NCBI RefSeq assembly: GCF_015644585.1
Contig: NZ_JADOBI010000006.1
Coordinates: forward strand, 372,001-436,000
Origin: Rahnella laticis
GTDB lineage: Bacteria; Pseudomonadota; Gammaproteobacteria; Enterobacterales; Enterobacteriaceae
Direction of reading: 5' to 3'
Length of the DNA: 64,000 nt
Shown piece by piece: positions 9,415-22,062 of this stretch (the stretch's first letter is position 1; each line of letters opens with the position of its first letter). A program made the position numbers and the translations under genes. The notes below the pieces were generated by a model that was not told the DNA's origin, did not search any database, and saw only the letters and a program-made list of their open reading frames with translations.

Positions 9415-10028
9415 TGCGTTGCGTCCTTATAGGCTTTGATAAATGCGTTCGCCTTCTGCGCGGTCGTTTCAGGCGTCTGGCCTGCGCGGTACAAATCACT
9501 GCCCAGCCCGGCACCGGCGCAACCGGCGTTCAGGTAAACCGAAAGGTTTTCAGGCGTGACGCCGCCGACGGCAAATACCGGCACATCCGGCGGAAGTACG
9601 GCTTTCAGCGCTTTGATGTAGTCGGGGCCAAAAGCGGAAGAAGGGAAGATTTTCAGCGCCTGCGCACCGGCATCCAGCGCGCTGAACGCTTCGGTGGCCG
9701 TCGCGCATCCCGCGCAAACGGTCATGCCACGCTCAACCGCGCGGCGGATAACGTCCGGGCAGGTATTTGGCGTGACCACCAGTTTGCTTCCCAGCGAATG
9801 CAGTTCGTCGACCTGTTCCGGTTTCAGCACGGTTCCTGCTCCGAGCAGCGCACGCCCCCCAAAATTTTCGACCGCCAGCGCAATACTTTTTTGCCAGTCC
9901 GGCGAGTTGAGCGGTATTTCGATGGCGTCAAAACCGGCATCGAGCAGCGCCGAAATATGCGCGTTCACTTCCTCAGGGCGGATCCCCCGCAAAATACCGA
10001 TCAGTGGAATTTCAGTTGCCCATTGCAT
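9411..10028 (-). CDS. dgoA: 2-dehydro-3-deoxy-6-phosphogalactonate aldolase
   Basis: A 205-residue class I KDPG/KDPGal aldolase that splits 2-dehydro-3-deoxy-6-phosphogalactonate into pyruvate and glyceraldehyde 3-phosphate. The Schiff-base lysine is in [12 protein letters not shown], about residue 126. Glu37-type catalytic residue lies in AIEIPLNSP. It overlaps dgoK by 17 bases and dgoD by four, so it is embedded in the operon. Confidence 0.95.
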   Translation of the reverse strand: MQWATEIPLIGILRGIRPEEVNAHISALLDAGFDAIEIPLNSPDWQKSIALAVENFGGRALLGAGTVLKPEQVDELHSLGSKLVVTPNTCPDVIRRAVERGMTVCAGCATATEAFSALDAGAQALKIFPSSAFGPDYIKALKAVLPPDVPVFAVGGVTPENLSVYLNAGCAGAGLGSDLYRAGQTPETTAQKANAFIKAYKDATQ

Positions 10029-10902
10029 TCACAATTCTCCTTATACCTGATTGAAAAGCCTGGTCGCCGTCGAGGGCCTGCCAGCCAATACCGGCCAGAT
10101 CGAGCGCCTGTCCGTAGCGGCCAGTTAACAGCGGATTCCCGATAACGGTGATGCGATGTTCACCGCCAAAGTGGCTGAGCATCTGCGCGACTTCGCTGCC
10201 GATCAGCAGGCCGGAAAGCCAGTCGCTGACCGCCGTTTTCGCCAGCCGGTTCAGCACATGCGCGGCGCGGACTTCAAATAAGCGCCCCGTGATTTCAGGC
10301 TGACAAAAACCGGATTCGAGCCCCTGCCGGAAGATGTCCGCAGAGTTTTGCTGTTCAGGCAGACCCTTGCCGATCAGCGAATAATTCATCAGGAGATGGT
10401 GAAGTTCGCCCGTCATCGCGGTGCGAAAATCACAAATTTTGCTGCCTTCGGCATGTACCCATTTACTGTGCGTACCGGGCATCAGATATAAGGAGGCGGG
10501 AGATTCGTCATAGGCGCCCAGAAGCTGGGTTTCTTCGCCGCGCATTACGTTGCAGTTATCGTCACGATTGAAGCAGATCCCCGGCACAATCCAGGCTTTT
10601 ACCGGCAGGGCGGCTTCTACCGGGAAAAGATGCTGACCGAGAGAATCAATATTTACCGGCGCAGAAAGATAAGGAACATCTACCCAGCCAGCGTTACTGC
10701 CAATCATGCCCGCCATAATCACGGGCAGATTCAAAGACTGCCACGGCGAAATCACTTCGCTGAAAACCTGCTGAGGCGTGGTGCCGTCCAGCCGGGTGAT
10801 CCCACGTTCTGAACGGATGTGTGCGGTACATTTCCCCTGTTGATACAAGAAAGCGCGCAGGTTGGTTGAACCCCAGTCGAGCGCGATATAGCTTGCTGTC
10901 AT
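10012..10902 (-). CDS. dgoK: 2-dehydro-3-deoxygalactonokinase
   Basis: A 296-residue sugar-acid kinase of the DgoK family. It phosphorylates 2-dehydro-3-deoxygalactonate with ATP before aldol cleavage. The N-terminal IALDWGSTNLRAFL and the internal MPGTHSKWV segment are typical of this ASKHA-fold family. It overlaps the dgoR stop by four bases and runs into dgoA. Confidence 0.94.
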   Translation of the reverse strand: MTASYIALDWGSTNLRAFLYQQGKCTAHIRSERGITRLDGTTPQQVFSEVISPWQSLNLPVIMAGMIGSNAGWVDVPYLSAPVNIDSLGQHLFPVEAALPVKAWIVPGICFNRDDNCNVMRGEETQLLGAYDESPASLYLMPGTHSKWVHAEGSKICDFRTAMTGELHHLLMNYSLIGKGLPEQQNSADIFRQGLESGFCQPEITGRLFEVRAAHVLNRLAKTAVSDWLSGLLIGSEVAQMLSHFGGEHRITVIGNPLLTGRYGQALDLAGIGWQALDGDQAFQSGIRRIVNAMGN

Positions 10903-11597
10903 GTAATGTCCTTGAGTCGTTTCGTCGAAGAGGCAATCATTTTCATGGCCGCCTGCTCCGCTGCATTGGCATCCTGGTGCCGGATTGCGTTGAACAATTC
11001 CTGATGTTCACGCAGTGTCAGCGGCATATTGCTGTCATCCGGCATGTACGTTCTTTCAAACACCGCCCGTTGTAGCGAGCTGATGGCGATACTCAGTTGC
11101 TGTAAAACCGGGTTATGCACCGCCGCCAGCACGGCTTCATGGAAGCGGATATCCGCTTCGTTAAACGCATCGCGATCCTGATGATGGGCAATCATGCTGT
11201 TGAGCGCGTCTTCAATGACCGCCAGTTCGCCAGATGTCGCCCGCTCTGCCGCCCAGCGCGCAATGGTCGGTTCAACCAGGTTACGCACTTCGCTCATTGC
11301 CGCGATTAAACGCGGGTCGTAATCACTGGCCAGAACCCACTGCAAGACGTCGGTATCCAGGTAATTCCACTGATTACGCGGGCAGACGAACGCGCCCCGG
11401 TAGCGCTTAATTTCCACTAACCGTTTCGCCGTTAACGAACGCAGCACTTCACGAATGATGTTGCGTGAAGTATCAAACTGTTCGCAAAGCTCCATTTCAG
11501 AAGGCAGCGCCGCGCCGGGAATATATTTCCCGCTCACGATTTGCTGCCCCATTTCAATGACAAGACGATCGGTTTTGCTGAGTTCAGATGAGTTCAT
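10899..11597 (-). CDS. dgoR: GntR-family (FadR subfamily) repressor of galactonate catabolism
   Basis: A 232-residue regulator, very close to E. coli DgoR. A winged helix-turn-helix occupies about residues 10-75 (SEMELCEQFDTSRNIIREVLRSL). A C-terminal FCD ligand domain follows, with metal/ligand residues in RNLVEP, RFHEAV and EHQELF. It is the first gene of the operon and so likely autoregulated. E. coli DgoR is released from DNA by D-galactonate; the same inducer is inferred here. A matching operator pair lies about 110 bases upstream. Confidence 0.95.
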   Translation of the reverse strand: MNSSELSKTDRLVIEMGQQIVSGKYIPGAALPSEMELCEQFDTSRNIIREVLRSLTAKRLVEIKRYRGAFVCPRNQWNYLDTDVLQWVLASDYDPRLIAAMSEVRNLVEPTIARWAAERATSGELAVIEDALNSMIAHHQDRDAFNEADIRFHEAVLAAVHNPVLQQLSIAISSLQRAVFERTYMPDDSNMPLTLREHQELFNAIRHQDANAAEQAAMKMIASSTKRLKDIT

Positions 11598-11705
11598 AAA
11601 TGCTCCTGGGCTGAAAGAATAAACAACGTACTTTACCGCTCCGGCGCATTCAGGTCTTGGGATTGCTGCACAATCCTGTATGACTTAACACTCACATTGC
11701 GCATA

Positions 11706-11737
11706 TGGTAGTACCATTCATTATTGTTGTACTACAA
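11706..11737. promoter_or_regulatory. Paired DgoR-type operator
   Basis: Two palindromes, TGGTAGTACCA (11706-11716) and TTGTACTACAA (11727-11737), both fit the FadR-subfamily half-site pattern TnGTnnnACnA. Their centres are 21 bases apart, two helical turns, so two dimers would bind on one face. They lie upstream of dgoR. In the 307-base gap between yidA and dgoR I see no other clear element. Confidence 0.72.
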
Positions 11738-11904
11738 TTCAGATCACAAAACGGACAACACAAAGACAAAAGCGGGCAGAATTGCGGAAAAAAACGTCAG
11801 AAAGAGCGTGAGAGGTTAATCAGAAAGAGAGGAAACAGCGATCACGGCAGAAAGAACGTCCGTTTCCCTTCACAGAAACAGACGATTTTTATCAGGAAAG
11901 GAAA

Positions 11905-12720
11905 TTACTGGCCCAGCACAAACTTGTTCACGGCAAACGCCACACCGTCTTCAGTATTGGTTTTGGTGACGAACTGGCTGACGGCTTTTACGCTGTCGAG
12001 CGCATTGCCCATCGCAACACCCACCCCGGCGTATTCCAGCATCGCGATGTCATTTTCCTGGTCGCCCAGCGTCATGACGTTTTCACGCGGAATACTCAGT
12101 TTTTCGGCCAGCACTTTAACGCCTTCGCCTTTATTCACGCGTTTATCCAGGATTTCGAGGAAATACGGTGAGCTTTTCATGACGGTATAACGATCTTTGG
12201 CTTCCTGCGGAAGCTGGCTGATGGCGCGATCCAGCACTTCAGGGTCATCAATCATCATGATTTTCGGGAAGGTCAGGGATGCATCCATTTCTTCCGCCGG
12301 GCAGTACTGAAGCGGAATGCCGGTCGTGAAGGATTCATGCACGCTGAATTTGCTGATATGACGGTTCGCGGTGTAAAGGTCGGTTTTGGTCAGCGCATGA
12401 AAATGCACGCCAAGCTCACGCGCCAGTTGCTCGAAGTAATGATAATCTTCAATTTTGAGGGATATTTCGGCGATTACGCTGCCATCTTTCGCGTTGTGGA
12501 CCAGCGCACCATTGTTGGTGATGCAGTAACAACCTTCCTGCTGCAAATCCAGTTCTTTCAGATAACGCTGCACGCCGATAAACGGACGGCCCGTCGCCAG
12601 AACAATTTGCACACCTTTCGCACGCGCATCGGATAACGCTTTTTTTACGGCAGGTGTCACTTCATGCTGCGGATTGAGCAATGTCCCGTCCATATCAATT
12701 GCAATTAATTCAATAGCCAT
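11905..12720 (-). CDS. yidA: HAD-type sugar phosphatase YidA
   Basis: A 271-residue Cof-type HAD hydrolase. The nucleophile motif DMDGT has Asp9 and Asp11; Thr/Ser motif LATGRP, the lysine in DKRVNKGEGV and GDQENDIAM (motif IV) are all present. E. coli YidA dephosphorylates small sugar phosphates. The start at 12720 matches the family N-terminus (MAIELIAIDMDGT) and follows GAGGAT; the open frame extends 15 codons further without support. In E. coli yidB separates it from gyrB, but here yidB is absent. Confidence 0.93.
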   Translation of the reverse strand: MAIELIAIDMDGTLLNPQHEVTPAVKKALSDARAKGVQIVLATGRPFIGVQRYLKELDLQQEGCYCITNNGALVHNAKDGSVIAEISLKIEDYHYFEQLARELGVHFHALTKTDLYTANRHISKFSVHESFTTGIPLQYCPAEEMDASLTFPKIMMIDDPEVLDRAISQLPQEAKDRYTVMKSSPYFLEILDKRVNKGEGVKVLAEKLSIPRENVMTLGDQENDIAMLEYAGVGVAMGNALDSVKAVSQFVTKTNTEDGVAFAVNKFVLGQ

Positions 12721-12805
12721 AGCATCCTCAGAGTTTGAAAAATCTTCCTCAATGCTAAGCGACATGCCGGGCTAAAGCCAGCCAGAATGCGGGGAACAAC
12801 AGACG

Positions 12806-12845
12806 AAAAAAAAGCCCGAAGCGGTTTCCCGTTTCGGACTTTTTC
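12806..12845 (-). terminator. Terminator after gyrB
   Basis: Reading leftwards, a 12-position stem (AGTCCGAAACGG with CCGCTTCGGGCT, one mismatch and one G-U pair) closes on a GAAA tetraloop and is followed by eight T. It ends the dnaA-dnaN-recF-gyrB transcript. Confidence 0.87.
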
Positions 12846-12867
12846 AGCAGACCCAATCAGACGTTCA

Positions 12868-16390
<3,523 letters not shown>

Positions 16391-16399
16391 TAATTCAGA

Positions 16400-17500
16400 C
16401 TAGAGCCTCATCGGCATGACAACGTACGCGGCCGACTGGCTCGCAGCATCTTCAATCTGTACGCTGGAAACCGAGTCGGTCAGCAGCAGATTAACGTCTT
16501 CGCACTTGAGCGCGTTCAGCACATCCAGCACGTAACTGACGTTAAAGCCGATTTCCATTTCGGTGCCTTCGTAGCCGACATCCAGAATTTCTTCTGCTTC
16601 TTCCTGTTCCGGGTTATTGGCGGTGATTTTCAGCTGGTTATGGCTGACGTACAAACGCACACCACGGAATTTTTCGTTAGAAAGAATGGCTGCACGGGCA
16701 AAGGCCTGTTTCAGCAGGTCACAACCTGCCTGCAACGTTTTGTCCGGATTTTTCGGCAATACGCGGCGATAATCAGGGAAACGGCCATCAACCAGCTTGG
16801 ACGTGAAAATGAAGTCACCGACGTGCGCACGGATGTTGTTGCTGCCGATTTGCAGTTGCAGCGTGGTGTCGCCGCCGTCGAGCAAACGCACCAGTTCCAT
16901 CACACCTTTACGAGGCACGATCACCGAATGCGAAGGCAGTGACTGGCCGATAGGCATCGAACAAACGGCCAGGCGGTGACCGTCGGTCGCCACGGTACGC
17001 AGTTCTTCACCTTCGGTTTCAAACAGCATGCCGTTTAAATAATACCGGACGTCCTGATGCGCCATGGAAAACTGCGTGGCTTCAATCAGACGTTTCAACG
17101 TGGCCTGCGGCAGGGTGAATTCCACCTCGCTTTGCCAGTCATCGAGATTAGGGAAATCTGTTGCCGGCAGGGTCGACAGCGAGAAACGGCTGCGGCCTGA
17201 ACGAACCAGCATGCGGTCACCATCGAGTGCGACGGAAATTTCCGCGCCTTCTGGCAATCCACGGCAGATATCAAAGAATTTACGCGCAGGAACGGTGGTC
17301 GCCCCGGCTTCATGTGGCTTAGACAGCGCGACTTTCGCCACCATCTCCATTTCCAGATCCGTCCCGGTCAGCGACAACGCGCCATCCGTCACCTGCAATA
17401 ACAGGTTACCCAGAATTGGCAACGTCGGTCGTCCACCCAGCGGGCTACTGACCTGTTGCAGTGGTTTCAGCAAATGCTCACGTTCAACAATAAATTTCAT
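16400..17500 (-). CDS. dnaN: DNA polymerase III sliding clamp (beta)
   Basis: A 366-residue beta clamp with three repeated clamp folds and the conserved C-terminal VMPMRL that helps form the client-binding pocket. It encircles DNA and tethers polymerase III and other partners. Four bases separate it from the dnaA stop, so the two are cotranscribed and probably coupled. Confidence 0.98.
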   Translation of the reverse strand: MKFIVEREHLLKPLQQVSSPLGGRPTLPILGNLLLQVTDGALSLTGTDLEMEMVAKVALSKPHEAGATTVPARKFFDICRGLPEGAEISVALDGDRMLVRSGRSRFSLSTLPATDFPNLDDWQSEVEFTLPQATLKRLIEATQFSMAHQDVRYYLNGMLFETEGEELRTVATDGHRLAVCSMPIGQSLPSHSVIVPRKGVMELVRLLDGGDTTLQLQIGSNNIRAHVGDFIFTSKLVDGRFPDYRRVLPKNPDKTLQAGCDLLKQAFARAAILSNEKFRGVRLYVSHNQLKITANNPEQEEAEEILDVGYEGTEMEIGFNVSYVLDVLNALKCEDVNLLLTDSVSSVQIEDAASQSAAYVVMPMRL

Positions 17501-17504
17501 AGCG

Positions 17505-18896
17505 CTAGGAAGATAATGTTCTGATTAAGTTGGAGAAATCTTCTTTGATGTCGTGACTTTCTTCACGCAACTGCTCGATTTTCCGGCAGGCGTGCAACAC
17601 CGTGGTATGGTCCCGACCACCGAACGCATCGCCGATTTCTGGCAGGCTGTGGTTGGTCAGCTCTTTCGCCAGCGCCATCGCCATCTGGCGTGGGCGGGCT
17701 ACCGAACGGGAACGCCGTTTGGAGAGCAGGTCAGCGACCTTGATTTTATAATATTCGGCCACTGTTTTCTGAATATTATCGATAGTGACCAGCTTCTCCT
17801 GAAGCGCCAGCAAATCGCGCAGCGCTTCACGAACGAAGTCGATAGTAATCGCACGGCCAGTAAAGTTGGCATTGGCAATTACGCGGTTCAGTGCACCTTC
17901 AAGCTCACGCACATTGGAACGCAGACGTTTAGCAATAAAGAACGCAACTTCGCCGGGCAGACGGATATCGTTCTCATCAGCCTTTTTCATCAGGATCGCC
18001 ACGCGGGTTTCTAACTCAGGCGGCTCGATCGCCACCGTCAGCCCCCAGCCGAAACGCGATTTCAGACGATCTTCAACACCGTTGATCTCTTTCGGATAGC
18101 GGTCAGAGGTCAGGATGATCTGCTGATTACCTTCCAGCAGGGCATTAAAGGTGTGGAAGAACTCTTCCTGCGAACGTTCTTTATTAGCAAAGAATTGGAT
18201 GTCATCGATGAGCAAGGCGTCGACTGAGCGGTAGTAGCGTTTGAACTCTTCAATGGCGTTGTTTTGCAGGGCTTTCACCATGTCCTGCACAAAGCGCTCG
18301 GAGTGCATGTACACCACTTTTGCATTGGCTTTGCGCGCCATGATGCCGTTGCCGACCGCGTGCAATAAGTGGGTTTTACCCAAACCGGTGCCGCCATAAA
18401 GGAAAAGCGGGTTGTAAGCGCCACCCGGATTATCAGCCACCTGACGCGCCGCCGCGCGAGCCAGCTGGTTTGATTTACCCTCAACGAAGTTGTCGAAAGT
18501 ATGTTTCGGGTTGACGTTAGAACGGTAAGAAAGTTCGGGCTGAGCCGGAGAACTGTCCCAGCTTGGGCGGGACGGAGCCAGACGTGGAATAGCGGGCGCA
18601 GCCTGTGAGCTGACGCTGGCCGCGACAGGTTGACTGACGCGTTGAATCACCGGTTTGCTGCCGACTTCAAAACGCAGCAACGGAGCATCCGTACCGCAGA
18701 AATCGTTAAGCAAGCCGTTAATATTGTTTAAGTATTTGTCACGAACCCAATCCAGGACAAAACGATTCGGGGCGTAAAGCGCCAGCGTATTGTCGTTGAG
18801 TTCCGCCTGTAGGGGGCGTATCCACATACTGAATTCTGTGGCAGGTAGTTCATCCTGCAAACGGGCAAGACATTGCTGCCAAAGCGAAAGTGACAC
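17505..18896 (-). CDS. dnaA: Chromosomal replication initiator DnaA
   Basis: A 463-residue AAA+ initiator that binds DnaA boxes and melts oriC. Domain I (1-80) is nearly identical to E. coli. Domain II is slightly shorter. Domain III has Walker [10 protein letters not shown] (about 170) and Walker [10 protein letters not shown]. Domain IV carries the DnaA-box signature [16 protein letters not shown] choose the GTG at 18896 because the E. coli protein begins at the same VSLSLWQQ and GTGGAG lies six bases before it; the longer GTG at 18908 overlaps that ribosome site. Confidence 0.97.
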   Translation of the reverse strand: MSLSLWQQCLARLQDELPATEFSMWIRPLQAELNDNTLALYAPNRFVLDWVRDKYLNNINGLLNDFCGTDAPLLRFEVGSKPVIQRVSQPVAASVSSQAAPAIPRLAPSRPSWDSSPAQPELSYRSNVNPKHTFDNFVEGKSNQLARAAARQVADNPGGAYNPLFLYGGTGLGKTHLLHAVGNGIMARKANAKVVYMHSERFVQDMVKALQNNAIEEFKRYYRSVDALLIDDIQFFANKERSQEEFFHTFNALLEGNQQIILTSDRYPKEINGVEDRLKSRFGWGLTVAIEPPELETRVAILMKKADENDIRLPGEVAFFIAKRLRSNVRELEGALNRVIANANFTGRAITIDFVREALRDLLALQEKLVTIDNIQKTVAEYYKIKVADLLSKRRSRSVARPRQMAMALAKELTNHSLPEIGDAFGGRDHTTVLHACRKIEQLREESHDIKEDFSNLIRTLSS

Positions 18897-19148
18897 GGCG
18901 GACTCCACTCGAACAAGTATAAAAAAAGAAAAGGATCAGGATATTTTTTAAATCATGATTTTTGGCACACGTTCCGCCCGGCAATGGGGGAAATTTCTCT
19001 CACCACCCTGTCAGTGGCGTAAAGTCACGTGTGAACCGCTTTTTACGGTTTTTGTCGAAAGCACCCGTGCTGGGATCGCGATCGGAATGGCGGATCATAA
19101 CGCAATCCGTCACAGAGATCCTCCCCTTCCTGAGAGTTTAGATCCTTT

Positions 19149-19157
19149 TTATCCACA
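19149..19157 (+). promoter_or_regulatory. Perfect DnaA box in the dnaA control region
   Basis: TTATCCACA is the exact consensus high-affinity DnaA box. Its position about 250 bases upstream of dnaA fits autoregulation. Confidence 0.85.
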
Positions 19158-19285
19158 GGCATTGATCGGCAAGTGGGTAAGCTTAGCCGATCCTTTTAAA
19201 ATTAGGCGATGTAATCATCACTCTGGTGAAAAAATAGGAGTCCGCTGACGCTATTTTCGTCGTATTGAGAGAAAGATCTCACCCC

Positions 19286-19294
19286 TGTGGATAA
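19286..19294 (-). promoter_or_regulatory. Perfect DnaA box near the rpmH promoter
   Basis: TGTGGATAA (TTATCCACA on the minus strand) lies 18 bases before the -35 hexamer of the rpmH promoter and 137 bases (centre to centre) from the other box. It could influence both divergent promoters. Confidence 0.8.
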
Positions 19295-19311
19295 GGATCA
19301 GCCGAGGATCC

Positions 19312-19339
19312 TTGCGATTTATGGCAGAGTCCGTATAAT
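19312..19339 (+). promoter_or_regulatory. Sigma-70 promoter of rpmH-rnpA
   Basis: TTGCGA (19312-19317) and TATAAT (19334-19339) are 16 bases apart. It drives rightward transcription with a leader of about 235 bases before rpmH. Nothing else is assigned in that leader. Confidence 0.72.
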
Positions 19340-19569
19340 CCTCAGCCCTACGTGTGAAGCCTGTGTTCCTGATGGTCATAACCAGATGGATATTGCGGTG
19401 TGACCACGGGCCATTCTGGTAAACACTTGAGCCATTTCTGGCAATGTAAATTGACTCAGGACTGTACAGTTATTACAATCCCGCTTCTTTATATGTTGCG
19501 ACAAAGGCATCGGTCGTATTTTCGCCGAAATGTCTTCGCGTTTACTGATCAGTAATAATTTAAGTTTAG

Positions 19570-19722
<153 letters not shown>

Positions 19723-19740
19723 TAAAAGCTAACCTATTTA

Positions 19741-20100
19741 GTGGTTAAGCTCGCTTTTCCCAGGGAGTTACGTTTGTTAACTCCCCGTCATTTCACTTTC
19801 GTCTTCCAGCAGCCACAACGGGCTGGCACGCCGCAAATCACCATACTCGGCCGCCTGAACGAGCTGGGGCATCCCCGCATCGGTCTCACCGTCGCAAAAA
19901 AACACGTCAAACGCGCACATGAACGCAATCGGATCAAACGCCTAACCCGCGAAAGCTTCCGGTTGAATCAGCATACGCTGCCGTCGATGGATTTTGTGGT
20001 GGTCGCCAAGAAGGGTGTCGCCGATTTAGATAATCGCGCGCTGACGGAAGCGTTGGAGAAATTATGGCGTCGACATTGCCGACAGGCTCCCGCATCCTGA
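19741..20100 (+). CDS. rnpA: Ribonuclease P protein component
   Basis: A 119-residue basic protein that assists the RNase P RNA in cutting tRNA 5' leaders. It has the RNR motif in [14 protein letters not shown] (about residue 60). It starts with GTG at 19741, as the match to the E. coli N-terminus ([14 protein letters not shown]) shows. Its 3' end overlaps yidD by 37 bases. Confidence 0.96.
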   Translation: MVKLAFPRELRLLTPRHFTFVFQQPQRAGTPQITILGRLNELGHPRIGLTVAKKHVKRAHERNRIKRLTRESFRLNQHTLPSMDFVVVAKKGVADLDNRALTEALEKLWRRHCRQAPAS

Positions 20101-20321
20101 TTAAACTGATACGTGGTTATCAGTTATTCATCAGTCCGTTGCTCGGGCCACATTGCCGCTTTCGACCAACCTGCTCTCAATACGGTATTGAGGCAATTGG
20201 TCGTTTTGGCATGTTAAAAGGCAGTTGGTTGACTTTGAAACGCGTATTAAAATGCCATCCTTTGAACCCAGGTGGTGATGACCCCGTACCGCCGAAAACC
20301 GACAATAACAGAGAACACTAA
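20064..20321 (+). CDS. yidD: Membrane protein insertion efficiency factor YidD
   Basis: An 85-residue protein with an amphipathic N-terminal segment ([14 protein letters not shown]) and the conserved cysteines in [12 protein letters not shown] and LKCHPL. It is a peripheral inner-membrane protein that helps YidC-dependent insertion. It overlaps the end of rnpA in another frame and ends two bases before yidC. Confidence 0.94.
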   Translation: MASTLPTGSRILIKLIRGYQLFISPLLGPHCRFRPTCSQYGIEAIGRFGMLKGSWLTLKRVLKCHPLNPGGDDPVPPKTDNNREH

Positions 20322-20323
20322 CG

Positions 20324-21958
20324 ATGGATTCGCAACGCAATCTTTTCCTCATCGCTCTGCTGTTCGTGTCTTTCATGATCTGGCAGGCATGGCAAACGGA
20401 CCACGCTCCGCAACCCGCCAACCAGACCACGCAACAGACTGCGAACACTGCAAACGGTGATGCTGCTAACCAGGCTGTTCCTGGTAGCGGACAGGGCAAA
20501 TTAATTACAGTTAACAGTGATGTGCTGTCATTAACGATCAACACCCGTGGTGGCGATATTGAGCAGGCTCTTCTGACTGCTTACCCTACATCTTTGGGCT
20601 CTGACCAGCCTTTCCAGTTACTGGAAACCACTCCTAATTTCATCTATCAGGCACAAAGCGGTCTGACAGGTAAAAATGGTCCAGATAATCCGGCGAACGG
20701 CGAACGTCCTCTGTTCCAGGCCAGCTCGGATTCGTTCACCCTGGCAGAAGGCCAGTCTGAACTGCGCATCCCGATGACCTATACGGCTCAAAACGGTGCC
20801 ATCTTTACCAAAACTTTCGTGATCAAACGTGGCTCCTATGCGGTGAATGTTGAGTACAACGTCAACAACACCACGGCTGCCCCGCTTGAACTGACCATGT
20901 TTGGCCAGCTCAAACAAACCACAGATTTGCCTAAGCACCGCGATACTGGCAGCAATAACTTTGCTCTGCATACGTTCCGTGGCGCGGCTTACTCCTCAAG
21001 TGATGACAAATATCAGAAGTATGCGTTCGATAAGAGCGAAGCGCTGAATGTCACCACACAGGGCGGTTGGGTTGCTATGTTGCAGCAGTATTTTGCAACG
21101 GCGTGGATCCCATCAGCGAAGGACACCAACACGTTCTTCACGACCACCAACAACGGTATCTCATCGATTGGCTTTAAAGGCGCACCGTTTACCGTTGCTC
21201 CTGGCGCACAACAGCAGGTTGCTTCAATCCTGTGGGTGGGCCCGGAAATTCAGGACAAAATGGCTGCTATCGCGCCACACCTTGACCTGACTGTCGATTA
21301 TGGTTGGTTGTGGTTCATCTCTCAGCCGCTGTTCAAACTGTTGAAATTCATCAACAGCTTCGTCGGCAACTGGGGCTTCTCAATCATTGTTATCACCTTC
21401 ATCGTGCGCGGTATCATGTACCCGCTGACCCGTGCTCAGTACACGTCGATGGCGAAAATGCGTATGTTGCAGCCGAAACTGGCCGCGATGCGTGAACGTA
21501 TCGGTGATGACAAACAGCGCATGAGTCAGGAAATGATGGCGCTGTATAAGTCTGAGAAAGTGAACCCGCTGGGTGGCTGTCTGCCGCTGGTTATTCAGAT
21601 GCCTATCTTCCTGGCACTGTATTACATGCTGTCTGGTTCCATCGAATTGCGCCACGCGCCGTTCATCCTGTGGATCCATGACCTGTCAGCGCAAGACCCG
21701 TACTACATTCTGCCGGTCATAATGGGTATCACGATGTTCTTTATTCAGAAGATGTCGCCGACTACCGTTACTGACCCGATGCAGCAGAAGATCATGACCT
21801 TCATGCCGGTCATCTTCACCGTGTTCTTCCTGTGGTTCCCGTCCGGTCTGGTGGTGTACTACATCGTCAGTAACCTGGTAACCATTCTCCAGCAGCAGCT
21901 GATTTATCGCGGGCTGGAAAAACGTGGCCTGCACAGCCGCGACAAGAAAAAGTCATAA
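20324..21958 (+). CDS. yidC: Membrane protein insertase YidC
   Basis: A 544-residue Oxa1/YidC insertase. It has an N-terminal uncleaved signal anchor ([18 protein letters not shown]), a large periplasmic domain (about 25-340), then five conserved C-terminal helices. The cytoplasmic loop with basic residues ([16 protein letters not shown]) and the hydrophilic-groove Arg ([13 protein letters not shown], about 366) are visible. It inserts membrane proteins alone and with SecYEG; AtpE, encoded in this window, is a known substrate. Confidence 0.98.
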   Translation: MDSQRNLFLIALLFVSFMIWQAWQTDHAPQPANQTTQQTANTANGDAANQAVPGSGQGKLITVNSDVLSLTINTRGGDIEQALLTAYPTSLGSDQPFQLLETTPNFIYQAQSGLTGKNGPDNPANGERPLFQASSDSFTLAEGQSELRIPMTYTAQNGAIFTKTFVIKRGSYAVNVEYNVNNTTAAPLELTMFGQLKQTTDLPKHRDTGSNNFALHTFRGAAYSSSDDKYQKYAFDKSEALNVTTQGGWVAMLQQYFATAWIPSAKDTNTFFTTTNNGISSIGFKGAPFTVAPGAQQQVASILWVGPEIQDKMAAIAPHLDLTVDYGWLWFISQPLFKLLKFINSFVGNWGFSIIVITFIVRGIMYPLTRAQYTSMAKMRMLQPKLAAMRERIGDDKQRMSQEMMALYKSEKVNPLGGCLPLVIQMPIFLALYYMLSGSIELRHAPFILWIHDLSAQDPYYILPVIMGITMFFIQKMSPTTVTDPMQQKIMTFMPVIFTVFFLWFPSGLVVYYIVSNLVTILQQQLIYRGLEKRGLHSRDKKKS

Positions 21959-22011
21959 GTCAGCGTCAGGGCGCTTCCCGTCCTGACCGCTACACTCATG
22001 ATTAAGACACG

Positions 22012-22037
22012 AAGGCGGTCATCGAGACCGCCTTTTT
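22012..22037 (+). terminator. Terminator between yidC and mnmE
   Basis: AAGGCGGTC pairs perfectly with GACCGCCTT (9 bp, loop ATCGA) and is followed by further T. It lies only 25 bases before the mnmE ATG, so mnmE must rely on read-through or a promoter within or near the yidC end. Confidence 0.82.
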
Positions 22038-22062
22038 GCATATTCAGAAAGAGACAATTGCT

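Larger units (their letters stand above)
18897..19311 (-). promoter_or_regulatory. dnaA promoter and control region, GATC-rich
   Basis: This gap has no credible gene. Ten GATC sites fall within 237 bases (first at 19074, last at 19307), far above chance (about one per 256). The region also holds a perfect DnaA box. Both features match the known autorepression of dnaA and its SeqA sequestration by hemimethylated GATC in enterobacteria. I cannot assign individual dnaA start sites with confidence. Confidence 0.75.

Noticed and set aside
9414-10145. 243-codon plus-strand open frame opposite dgoA and dgoK
   Set aside because: It is antisense to two well-conserved overlapping genes and has no ribosome site or domain.
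11705-12190. 161-codon plus-strand open frame over the dgo operator and the end of yidA
   Set aside because: It begins inside the operator region, runs antisense into yidA, and has no recognisable product.
18955-19248. 97-codon open frame in the dnaA-rpmH gap
   Set aside because: It overlaps the GATC cluster and a DnaA box and has no good ribosome site or homology that I recognise; the region is better read as regulatory.
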